Shown in pieces: positions 13,401 to 24,000 of a stretch of 64,000 bases of DNA (its first letter is position 1; every line of letters begins with the position of its first letter). The position numbers were made by a program, and so were the translations under genes. The notes below the pieces were generated by a model that searched no databases, was not told the origin of the DNA, and worked only from the letters and a program-made list of their open reading frames with translations. The stretch covers positions 24,404,759 to 24,468,758 of the forward strand of contig NC_044012.1 in NCBI RefSeq assembly GCF_900496995.4, read 5' to 3'. The DNA comes from Aquila chrysaetos chrysaetos (Eukaryota; Chordata; Aves; Accipitriformes; Accipitridae).

Positions 13401-15984
13401 CACCCAGCACCGGCACTACCAAACCTCAGGTCAAACAACCAGGAAACCACCCATGCAAACGCCAGGGGGGGAAGGCTCCGTCGTCTCCATCCTCCTCCAC
13501 ACTGGGGAAGCATGGGGGAGGCAGAGGGATGGCGAGACACAAGATGGACATTTGAGCAAAGCTCTCTGGACCACCAGGGGAGACAACTAGCTTTTTTGGT
13601 ACAGGTATGCTTTTAAGGAGGCTGAGGCAGGTGCAGGAGGCGGAAGCCACAGCCAGGTTAAAGCAAACCCCTCCCTGCCCAGCTTGTTTGTCTGCAGCAG
13701 CCTCGGCTGCGGTGAGCTGTGCTTGATCGGGACCGGGCGGACGGAGGAGAGGATAAGAGGCACTTAATTTGGCTCTCGTCTCGTGCACCACCGGCACACC
13801 AATCCCTGGCAATGCTCTCGCACGGTTACTTTTGGGCTTTGCTCTTACTGTCCCGCAGCCAAAGTTTTCATCAGCTTCTTGCCAATGCCGGGGCTGTTTC
13901 TGGGAGAAGCAGCTCCTCCGATGCAAAGCCGGAGCAACCCAGAGGGACATCACAACCAGCACACGCTGGCCTCCCTCTCCAAGGTGCCAAATTCAGCTGG
14001 GGCAGGAAAAGCAGAGCCATGGGGACTGCCCTACCCTGCTTCTTTACCTCCTGGCTGGCATTAAATCTGTTCTGCCTCCTGTTTACAGCTCTGGAGTGGA
14101 GGGGGCAGTGGGTTTCAGGCCCCCTCCGTTATTTTCTGGGGAAGGCAGGAGGGTTTTGCAACATGGCCAGTGCTGGGAAGACGATGGAGTGCCTCGCACT
14201 TGCCTCCCGCTTGGAAAAAAACCCACCTTGTAAAGAAAATGCTTCCTTAACACCCCAACTGGGCACCCCAAGAGTTACTCCAACCTGGCAGTGTTTATGG
14301 CTTTTACTACCAGCCTTGGGAATTAACCGCGATCAGGAGAGCTTGGCCAGCTTTGGGTGATGGCTGCAGCAAAGCACCAGCAGTTGGAGGCTTTTCGGCA
14401 GGATGGCCGTGCTCCCGTCCAGCATCCTTCAAGGAGGCGTTCCCAAAATCCCAGCGGCCCTTTGGGTCCAACCACCCAGCAAGAGACGGGTCCCCTGGAA
14501 TTGAGGGCAAGTGGTATCGGCTAGGATAACAAGGGACCGGCTATTAGGGATGACGAAGCTGATTTTAAGTCTTTTGGTCTATTTTGCGTCATCCAGCCCA
14601 AAAAAAACCCACTGGGGAAAAGCTTGGCTGCAGGGAGAGGGACTGACTCCACTCCCGGGGAAGAGGGAACCACGCAAATCCCAACCTCATCCCAGGCAGA
14701 GGAGAGGCGGCACCATCGGAGGACAGCCAGCGATCCCGACGCCAGCATTTTGCAACCACGGGGAAGGCACTCCATCTGTCCTGACTGTTAAACAAGAACA
14801 GGCCTGACCTGACCCAGAGGGTATCGCCAAGGATCAGCAGCAAACAGCTCTGGTGTTTGGAGATCGCCAGTGTTACAGAGGCGCTTATCAGTGTAATAAC
14901 CCATTAACCAAACGAGCCCAACTCTGCAATCACTCCTTATAAGGCCAGGAAAGCTGCGGAGAATTAGGACTCTCCTGAGGAGACTCAGAGCTGAGTCACC
15001 CAGCAGGGCTCAGGCCGTGGAGCCAGGCAGCCGCTGGCACAGAGGAAGGTGGCCGAGCACCAGCACGGTTCTTCTGCCGCTGCCTTTGGGGGAGCCCTCT
15101 GGTTGCCCAAACCTGAGCAAAAAGCCAAATAGCCAAGCACCGCCGCCGGCTTCGCCCCCTTCGCAGGGAAATCGGGGCACCATGCCGGCGCAGGGCTGGC
15201 TTTGCGGTGCTGCCAGCCCCACCCACGGCCCATCCCTGCGACGATGGCCTGGCTGCTGACGGCGATGAGGAGAACTCAACGATAAGGAAGGGAAAAATGC
15301 AAGGCCCTGCTGTAACCGAGGGAGGAAAGTGCCAAAACAGACTTGCTGCTGGCTGCTCCCGCCACCGTGGCCCCTGGGAGCCGCTCGAAGGGTGCGTTAC
15401 CCCCAAAACCCACATTATTCTGGCTCAACAGCCGCGTGGGACCGCGTGCAAGCCGGGACTCCCAGGAGTCCCCCGTAAGCAGGACAGAGGACGGCGGGAC
15501 CCCAACACCGACGGCGGGGTGCCCCTCAGTGCACTCTGCCATCCTCGCCCGCCCCAGCGGGGTTCACCTGAACGCCCGTGGACCGGCCCAGCGATGGTCC
15601 TGGGAACGGGATGGCCGCGGACCCTGGCGACTGGGGGTCCCCCAAGCCTTCCGGGGCAGAGAGGGGCCGCAGGGCCCCCACAGACCCTCGAACGTCCCCA
15701 CGGCTGCCGGGCGAGCCCGGGCACAGGCTGGGGCAGCGATACCGGGCGGTGGGTGGGCACAGCCCCACTCCACCAACGACGCTTCCCGGGAACCCCCTCA
15801 CTCCCGCCCCAACGGGGCACCCCCGCGGGCAGCAGCCACCCCCCAGAAGCACCGGGAGAAGGAAAGGGGCGGCTCCCGTGGACCCGGGGATAGGGGGGTC
15901 AGAGGGGCCCCGAGGGGGGCTCACCGGGCTCTCGCCGTGGGGCCGCACGTCCAGCACCGCGCACCAGCCCTTCAGCCCGTTCAT
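1420..15984 (-). CDS. TUFT1: Tuftelin (TUFT1), complete 13-exon coding sequence
   Basis: Coding exons in transcript order: 15925-15984, 11386-11460, 11000-11104, 10491-10577, 8526-8606, 8098-8169, 7364-7477, 5714-5842, 4842-4936, 4112-4217, 3523-3606, 1813-1913, 1420-1474. They sum to 1164 nt (387 aa plus stop; human about 390). All junctions are GT/AG and phases agree. The start reads MNGLKGWC, like the mammalian N-terminus; the end reads LPLIRVVET, the family C-terminus. The middle is heptad-rich coiled coil, with recognisable blocks such as [32 protein letters not shown] and [18 protein letters not shown]. Tuftelin was described as an enamel-associated protein but is widely expressed in mammals; a cytoskeletal or adhesion role is family knowledge, not visible here. 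The most divergent part is the sixth exon (VVLEKQNG...WEDQ) and the start of the seventh. CGN lies upstream in the same direction. Identity is near certain; exon ends are hand calls. Confidence 0.95.
2056..2852 (+). mobile_element. CR1 LINE fragment, 5'-truncated, with 3' end
   Basis: The plus strand encodes the C-terminal end of the CR1 reverse transcriptase protein, including short blocks such as [36 protein letters not shown] and [12 protein letters not shown]-like sequence, then [24 protein letters not shown] at 2502-2504 breaks the frame, and the same frame continues coding-like sequence to about 2750. The 3' end has the CR1 signature 'ttttccaacctaaatgattc' followed by two ATTCTAT-type repeats at about 2837-2852. 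The 5' boundary is approximate. The element lies in the intron between the 11th and 12th TUFT1 coding exons, antisense to the gene. It is a dead fragment of an avian or reptilian LINE family. Confidence 0.93.
11461..15924 (-). other. TUFT1 intron 1, no embedded gene seen
   Basis: A GC-rich intron of about 4.5 kb between the first coding exon (20 codons) and the second. The long open frames in it (for example around 12720-13616 and 15207-15893) have biased GC- and proline/arginine-rich translations with no family signature. I see no repeats of known family. Confidence 0.6.
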
Positions 15985-16023
15985 GGCCCCGTCGCGACTG
16001 GCAGGACGCGCCGCCACCGCCCC

Positions 16024-16140
16024 TTCTATATGGCCACGCCCCCGCCCGCGGGGGCACGCCCACCGACACGCCCACTCCCGATAACCACGCCCTCTCTGCT
16101 TTAACCACGCCCCTCCGGTTTGACCACGCCCGCGGCGTGC
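16024..16140 (-). promoter_or_regulatory. TUFT1: Probable TUFT1 promoter with CACGCCC cluster
   Basis: Within about 160 bp upstream of the TUFT1 start codon there are at least six CACGCCC cores (GGGCGTG on the gene strand) between 16034 and 16130, spaced roughly 13-25 bp. This sequence fits KLF/Sp-type zinc-finger binding sites. A weak TATA-like TATAGAA lies on the minus strand at 16024-16030, about 40 nt from the ATG, which would imply a very short 5'UTR. The start site is not visible from sequence; the promoter call rests on position and motif density. Confidence 0.5.
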
Positions 16141-17604
16141 CGCGCCGTGCCCAGGCAGCGTGAGCCGTGCCAAAGCCATACCAAAGCCGTGCCGAGCCGC
16201 AACAAGCCCTGCCGAGCTCCGCCCGAGCTCTGCCAAACCCTCGCCAAACCAAGCCAGGGCCTGCCCAGCAGCGTCGAGCGGTGGGATGCCGCGCCGAGCC
16301 TTGCCAAACCAGGCTGCGGTTCCCCAAACTGTGCTAGGGATGGTCCCCCCACACCTGGGGAACGTTTAGCCCCGGGGTGCCGGCCCAGCCCGGCGGGAGG
16401 TGGCGGGGGTGCCCCCACGCAGAGCTGCGGCGTCACCGGCCGCACACCGGGGCCAAGCCCGGTGGGTGCCGTAGGCCCCTCGCCCGTGCCGGGGATCGGG
16501 GAACCAGGCCACTGCCGGGGCGGGTGTCCCTGTGCCACACCGGGCGGCCTGGGCGTGCCGGCTGCCTCCTCTCTGCCGGGCGGGCGCTAATTGCCACATA
16601 CCGTTGCAATGAGCTCAGCCGGCCTCAAGTTCACCACCGGCCCCAGACCTGCCAGCCGGGGCCACGCTCCAGCCCCGTGTGGTCACCGGGGCCACGCTCC
16701 AGCTCCGGGGTGGGGACACCCAGGCCCTGGGGGGGTTTGAGGCAGCGGGATTTTCTGTAGGCTGGAGGACGTTGCTCCCTCCGGGCTGCCTGCTGGTGCC
16801 AAAGCTGGGGACCAGCAAACTTTGGTCATGCTCAGCTGTGGGAGCCGGCCCCTCCTCCCCCTGGGCACCCCACAGCCCCCAAGCCCCCCACCAACCGCTG
16901 CAGTGCCTGCAGGGGAAACCGAGGTGCAGCCGGGCCCCTGCCGCCTCATCAGGCCGAGCAGCCGCTGGGGAAACTGAGGCACAGGGTGGGGACGGTGGTT
17001 GACCTTGGCTCTGACACGCGTGTCCGGGAGGAGCCCAGGGCAGAACTGGTTGTGCCGGCCCAGTTTAGCCACAACGGGGACGCTGTGGGTGCGGGGCCGT
17101 GTGCCAGGCACGCTGAGCTGGGCACAGCCCTGAGCGGCAGTGACACAGAGACGTGGCCAGTACTGACCAGAGACGGGACAGGGTGTCCCTGCTATTGTCA
17201 CCATGTCCATCCCCGGAGGCTCCATCCCGGTTAAGTGGTACCAGGGTGCGGGAGGGGAAACTGAGGCAGCAGGGATGGGGCTGGCTGGGTTGACAGGCAC
17301 TGTCCCAGCCCCACGCTAGCTTGGGGATGGAGCCAGCTTGGCCCTGCTCGAGGCCACGGAGGGGAACTGTGGTAAGCACCTGCCAATCAACGCAATGGCG
17401 CTAATTAGCACTTGGCAAGACTCCCATCCTCGTTAATTAGCGATAACGAGGATTTATCTCCAGGCCAGATCCAGTGGAGTGAGGAAGGAGCTGCGTTCCC
17501 CGAGTCGGGCAGGAGCCTGGTGCCACACAGCCTGACGTGCCAGAGCCTGCGCCATCCTTCCAGCCCCAGATGGACGATGAGCTGCAGGCCTTAAAATGCT
17601 CCAT
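16141..17604. other. Intergenic region between TUFT1 and CGN
   Basis: A GC-rich spacer of about 1.5 kb between the TUFT1 promoter and the CGN 3' end. From about 16150 to 16270 there is a degenerate run of GCC(A/G)AGCC-like words (gccgtgcc, gccaaacc, gccgagcc), which looks like slippage-derived low-complexity DNA. No conserved coding exon was recognised. Open frames here reflect the scarcity of stop codons in GC-rich sequence. Confidence 0.5.
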
Positions 17605-18077
17605 TTTATTTAAAATAGCACTTGGAGAGGAAAAAGGCAGTGGGGGGACGAAGGGCAGTTGCATATAAAAATAAACCAGGGTGGCTGGAACCGTGGGTAC
17701 CCCCAGCCACTCCAGTCCTGCTCTCTGGCTGCCCCCATGGAAGCCTGATCCCCTGGGGCTGTGTCTTGGACCCCAGGGCCATGGTTTCCCGGCAGGACCC
17801 AGTCACCAATGGGGACACCGGCTGCGGCGAGCAGCTCCCCTCCTGGCAAAAAGCCACAGTGCAAACGCAGCCTGAGACCCGTATCAAGATGAAGAGGCAA
17901 GACAGCATCCGGGGCGGGTTCCCCATCCCACCGCTTTTTGAGCGGCACCTTCCTTCATGTCGATGGTATTAGAAGAGTTTTTGCATTGAGTAGCGGCATC
18001 CACGGCTGGTCCCTCGCCTGGCTCTCGGGACATGGCTCTGCTCCGGGATGGAGCAGCCAGGGTGGCGTGGGCAGGCG
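17605..18077 (-). other. CGN: CGN 3' untranslated region with polyadenylation signal
   Basis: An AATAAA on the minus strand (TTTATT at 17605-17610) lies 468 nt after the CGN stop codon. It is the only clear signal in this stretch, so cleavage is expected near 17585-17595. Confidence 0.65.
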
Positions 18078-21000
18078 TCAGCAGGAGCTAGTCTGGAGGT
18101 TGGCCTCATTGAGCAGCGAGGCGATGGAGGAGGGCCCGTAGGCGCTGTCGAACTCCTCGTCTGAGCTGAGCTGGTCATCTTGCAGGGACGAATCGGTTGC
18201 TGAGCGGGCAGCTTTGCGCCTGGAGATGGAGAACAGGGGTCAGCCCTCGCTGGGGCTGGGACCCCCCTCCAGCCTGGGGCTGGGACCCCATTCCAGCCCA
18301 GCATCCCCTACCAAGCCTCCTTCTCTAGTGCCTTGATGCGGTTCTGCAGCTGCTCGTTGAGCTCGTGCTGCTCCTCCAGCTCCCGCTGCACCTTCTTGCG
18401 GGCGCCCTCGAGCCGCTCGATCTCCTCCTCCGCCTCATCCACTTGACGCTTCAGGGCCTTCACCCGCAGGCTCAGCTGCAGGGAGATGGGGCAATTCCCA
18501 TGGGATTAGGATGGCTGGTACAGGACAAGCGCCCAGGGGTCCCTTTGGTAGGTCCTGAAGCTGCTTGGCATCTCTGAGGGCTCCCATCCACCACCCACCT
18601 GGTCCTTCTGGTCGCTGACGTGCTGCCGCTCATCATCGATCTGTATAGTCAGCTCCTTCACCTTCCTCTCCAGCTTGCGGTTGGAGGACAGCAGGATGCT
18701 CTTCTCCCTATGGAAAGACAATAGGTCATGGGCAAGCTGGGCTGGCACCCGGCAAGGGCGAAGGCAGCCCCCGAGGCAGGGGTCTCCGTGGCCGGCACCT
18801 CTCCTCCGCCTGCAGCTTGTCCTGCAGCTCCTCCACCTGCACCTCCAGCTGCGAGACGTTGCTGCTGGGTTTCTGCAGCCCCTCCGAGCTGGCCAGGCGG
18901 CTCTTCAGCTCCTTGTTCTACAGGGAGAGAAAACCCCAAAGCCATCCCCGTCACCCCCTGCAGTGTTCCCAGCTGGAGTGGGAAAGGCTCAGAGCCTTGC
19001 TTATGTAAATCTCAGCAGTGAGTCAGGGCCCAGAAACCCTTTCCCAAGGAGGAGACATAACGAGCTGGGTTATATAATGGCAATTAGCTGTGCTGGCACC
19101 AGCCAGGGCATGAGGCGATACCAGGATGTGCCAGGGACCACCGGGTGCAAGAGCCCCTGCCGGCTCCATGACACTCATCATCCCCCAGCTCCCCAGTTTC
19201 TGCTCTTAAACACCCTCGTTGGCCAAAAAAATCCCCAAAAGCACCAGAAAAACCAGCTCCTCTCCCCGTCCCGCACAGCAGCGTCACCCCAGCCTCGTCA
19301 GCTGGGCAGCGGTAACAAAGGTGGCTGCCGCTGGGCCGGGCCCCGCGGCGTCAGCAGTAGGAATCCCGTGTTTTTCTTGGCAGCTGCAATTCCGCACTGG
19401 GAACAAGAACAGCTCGGGGAGCTTAGTTCCCATTGATCTGTCTCGTTAAGAGCCAGCTCAGGGTTAGGTAACGAAGAGTTTGGAGTGCAAGCCCGGGCAG
19501 GCTGGGGGAGAACTGCAAGGAAAGGGGGGATCCTGCAGGAATGCCACCCCACGGAGATGCCAGACGGCTCCAAGGATACTCCAGCCAGGGATGGGACCTG
19601 TCGAGGGTCATATCCAGAGCAGGGAGGAGTGGAGTGGGAGGGGGGTTTACAGCAGGAAAAGCTCCTTGGGAACATGGTCCCTCTCCCAGGGGTGCTCTAG
19701 CGAGGAGCGGGGCTGTACCAGGATGCTTTGCTCTGCATCCTTCACAGGACAAGTGGTCCAGCTGCCCTCCAGCTGCGCCCATGGCTGAGAGGTTGGATCC
19801 GGCCCCTCTGCAGCTCAGCCATACCTGCCTCTCCAGCGAGACCTTGTCACACTCCAGGTCCTGCCGGCTGGAGCGTTCCTGCAGCAGCTCTGCCCGCAGC
19901 TGGTCAATCTGGGGACAAGGACACAGTATGAGTTGGTTTTGCTGCGTCCTTCGCCGCTGCGTTTGCTCGGTGAGAGGTGAGGCCACCGCAAGTTCTTCCC
20001 ATGACACCAGTGCCACAGAGCACGGGTGGACTCAGGGCACCCAACAGCCACACAGCGGCCATCCCACAGCACACAGCCGGTATCAGTAACACCAAAAAAC
20101 CCCAACGAGAGGATTTTGGTTCCTTCCTAAATTAGTTACTGCCATTCTGGCAAGCAGCCCAGAGACGAGGGCTGCAATTTTCCACTGGAGGGTTTAAACT
20201 GGTTGGACTGGGATTCGGAGACCCGGCTGCGCTCCCAGATCTGCCCGGCACCGTCAGGCACGGCAGTGCAGCCATGCCGGGGGCAGGAATGGGTTTGATC
20301 CACCGATGGAGCAAAATTAGAACTACCACAAGGGCCTCTTTCAGGTTGACCGAGGTGAAATACGCAGCTTTGTGCATTATTTTAAAGCAAAGGAAATTGG
20401 AGTTTATATAAAAAATTGCTTGAATTTTATTCAAGCAGCCCCAAAAGCTAGTACAGCCACTTCCGAGCAGAACCCAGCTGTGGTTTCATGCACATTGCTG
20501 CTCTGCAGCTCCCATGCTTCAGAAACATCCAGGATTCACCGGAAAAGTTTCCCCAGGATGTGCCCATTTCTCGGATGGAAAAAATAGGAAAACAACCCAT
20601 TTCACTGGCTCACCATAACCTGAGGTGGGAATTCCCTTTCCAAGCCCCAGCCTGGATGCTGGTGGGGCACGAGGCAGACAGGCTATAAGCGGAGAAGCTG
20701 CTAATCCCAGGATCCCAGCAAAACCCAGCACTGCTGGATCCCGGGAGGCTCGGCAGGCAGTTCCCGCCCGCTTGCAGAGCTCAAACATCAGCTCCGGCTT
20801 TGAAGGTAATAAACAGGTGGGTTAAGAGGGAGCGGAGAGCCTGGAGACTGGCGTAATTTAAGCCCCAACTTCCTGCACAAACACAAACCTCACCCTGTAA
20901 TTTCAGGGGATTTTTTTTTTGTGCCAAGCTTGTATGATTTCCGTTTGTGCCCGAACCAGCTTTTCAGACTCCGTCATCTCGATTGTATTTAGAGTGACGG

Positions 21001-24000
21001 AGGGCTCCAGGCTGCTCGCTAACGACTCATTAATGGGGTTTTAACTCTGGTGACCAGTTGCACCTGAGGATCCAATTTATCCAGCGCTATTTTGCCAGAG
21101 CTGAGGGTGGCTCTGCCACTGCACCAGCTGGGTTCAGGGTGGCACCACTTGCCCTACCTGGTCTCTGCTCCGGTTGACCCTCTCCGACAGCAGCTCCACT
21201 GTGGTCCTCTCCTCATCCAGCTCCACCTCCAGGCGTTTGGACTTTTCCTGCAAGCAGATGGGACCAGAAGGGTCAGCATGGGCCTTGGGGTCCCCGCAGG
21301 CAGGGGGACAGGCAGCAGGAGGGGCTCAGGCCAGCCAAGGTTGGTGAGCTGGGATGCTGGAGGAAGGGAGTTTGCTCCGACAGCGCTTCCAACCCAGCAA
21401 AACCCAACCAGCCCGGGAGGCTCCGACACAGCCTGGGAGGCAGGAAAAGGGAGAAGCCTGGATATGAGACACAGCAGCTTGATGCTGTGCAGACCCCCGT
21501 GCACCCACCACCCCATCAGGGGACAGTAACCCGCAAAGCAACAGCCTGCGGCAAGCTAAGCCACGGGGCAGTGCCGGACAGAGCAGAAACAAAGTCAGCT
21601 GTGCTGGCAATTAGTAAATATTAATAGTAGCAATAGCACACCCCCCGCAGCGCTGCCAGGCTGCGTAACTCCTCTTTCCCAGCAGCTGTGGGACGGAGGA
21701 TGGCTGGGTGAGCTCTGCCCCTTGCTGTTAGCACACAGCACTGCAGGAACGGGATGAGCGGTTTTGGGGCGCTGAGCAGCGCTCCCCACCTCCAGCGCCT
21801 TGACGTGCCGCGAGCGATCGTCCTGGGAGCGCTTCTTGGTCTCTATCTCCTGCTCGAGGTTGTGCAGCCTCTGGAGCAGCACCTCCTTATCCAGCAGCAC
21901 GCTCTCCCGCTCTGCCTGGCTGTCCTGCAGTGCTTGCTTCAGCCGGGCAACCTGCAGCGTCAAGGGAAGAGGCATCCCCAAGTGAGACGTGTCCCCAGGC
22001 TCCCTATGGAGGGACTGAGAGGACTGCGCGGGGACCCACAACGTGCCAGCCCTTGCCCTACCTCGTCCTGCAGCCGTCCCACGTTGAACTGCATCTTCTC
22101 CACCTCGGCACCCCGATCCTTGGCTTGTTTCTGGGAGTCCGTGATCTCCTTCCGTGACTTCTCCTTGAACTCCTCCAGCTGTGACTTCAGCATGGCCAGC
22201 GAGCTATGCGACTCCTCCGTCATCTTCTCCAGCTGCGGCAGAGCAGGGACTGCTCAGGGGCTGGGGACCAGCCTATGCACCCTGTCCTGAGCTGATGGGA
22301 CTCGAGGTGGGAGAAGATACCCGTGGGGATGGGGGGGACATTTCTGCTCCATGGGCTCAGGAGCATCATGGTGAGGGGTGCAAGCCCTGCCAGAGCAGCC
22401 TGGATGTCCCAAAGCTCTGAGGAGGCACCGGGCTCTTGCAGGAGCCGCTTGGGGAAGGGTAGGGGACAACACGGCCCTGGGACACCAGGGGAAGCTGATC
22501 CCTGGGGACAGCAAGGTTTTAGGGAGTCTCCTGGGACATCAGGGAAGGATCGATCCCAACTGGCTCTGCAGGGAAATGAGATCTGTACCCAAAGTCCCGG
22601 ATCCCTCCCCTAACCCAGCGAGGTCATCATGGAGATCCCCATCCCGTGGCACAGAAAGTGGGTGTCATGGCACCAATGCCCCATGGGACAGGGGTCCTGG
22701 GGGTGCAAGCAGCCCCAGAGGCACCCGGGCACCCAACCTCTTTGTTCAGCTTCTCCGTGGTGCGGTCGAGCAGGCGCTTCTGCTCTTCCAGCTCACTCTT
22801 GGTGCGCTTGAGCTGCTCCTTCTGCCTCTGCTCATCCTGGTAGGACGTGCTCAGCTCCTGGTGCTCCTGTGTCAGCCGAGCCAGGCTCCGCTGTGCTTCC
22901 TCCAGGCGGGTCTCCAGCGACCGCTTGGCCATCAGCAGCTCCTGCTCCCGCTCCATGGCTTCGCCCAGTGACTCCTCCATCTGCCTGCGCTCTGCCTGCA
23001 AAGACGGGGCTCTTCAAACTCCTTGCCATGGCAGGAGAACAGCTCAGGGCAGCTCAGGAACAGCTGCAGCCCCAGTACCTCCAGTTTGGTGACCTTCTCC
23101 TTGAGCCGTGCCTGGGAGCCCTCCCAGTTCTCGCCCAAGCGCTCGTACTCCTTCAGCTGCGTCTCCATCCCAATGGCCTTCCTCCTCAGGTCATCGTTCT
23201 GCTCCTGTAGCTCCCGCAGGCTGGACTCCACCATCTTCCTCGCCTGCTCCGATGCCTCCCGCGCACTCTCCAGGGATGCCTTTGCCTGCAATGCAGCCAC
23301 GGCATGGGGTGGACCCAGGGCCAGCCACTGACCCAGGAGTCTTGAAGGGCAGTTTGGGCTTGCATCCATTGGGAGGACCCCACAGCGGGTGGATCCAGGG
23401 CTGCAGGTTTGCTGCATCGCCCCACGGCTGCGAAATTTGGGGCTCACGGGAAGGTGCAAGGGCAGCCCACAGTGGGGATCGCTCTTCGGCTTGTGGCTGG
23501 GTCGGGGCAAACCCCTTCCCCTAGCACTCACCTTGGTGGCCTCGTCCCGCTCCTCCTGGAGCTGCTGCAGATCTCTGCGGTACCGCTCCAGCTCCCCGTT
23601 GTGGCTGGACGCTTCCTCCTGCATGGTGCCCTTCAGCACAGCCAGCTCCTGCTCCTGCTGCCGCAGCAGCTCCTCCTGACTCTGCTTCTCTGCCGTCAGC
23701 TCCCGCTGCGCCTCCCGCACCTGCCGCAGCTCCTGGGATGGAGGGGACGGGGGGTCAGGGACCCTTGGAGCTGGATGCAGTCCCCGGCGCTGCGTGCGCC
23801 TCCTCCCTTGTCACCCACCTTCCTGAGTGCCTCCAGCTCGCTGGGGTCCACTGCGCTGCTCCGTGCCTGGTCTGCCTCCTCCCGGGCGGCTGCGAAGCGC
23901 TCCCGCAGCTCCCGCAGCTCCTCCTCAAACTCCTCCCGCTCCAGCTTCAACTGCAGCAGCCTAGAGGGGGGCAGGATGAGGCCACCTAAATCCATCCCTG

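Noticed and set aside
12720-13616. Plus-strand open frame of 298 codons in TUFT1 intron 1
   Set aside because: GC-rich stop-poor intron; the composition is irregular and no motif is recognisable.
15207-15893. Overlapping long open frames on both strands near the TUFT1 first exon
   Set aside because: Several frames are open at once in CpG-rich DNA, which is what base composition alone gives.
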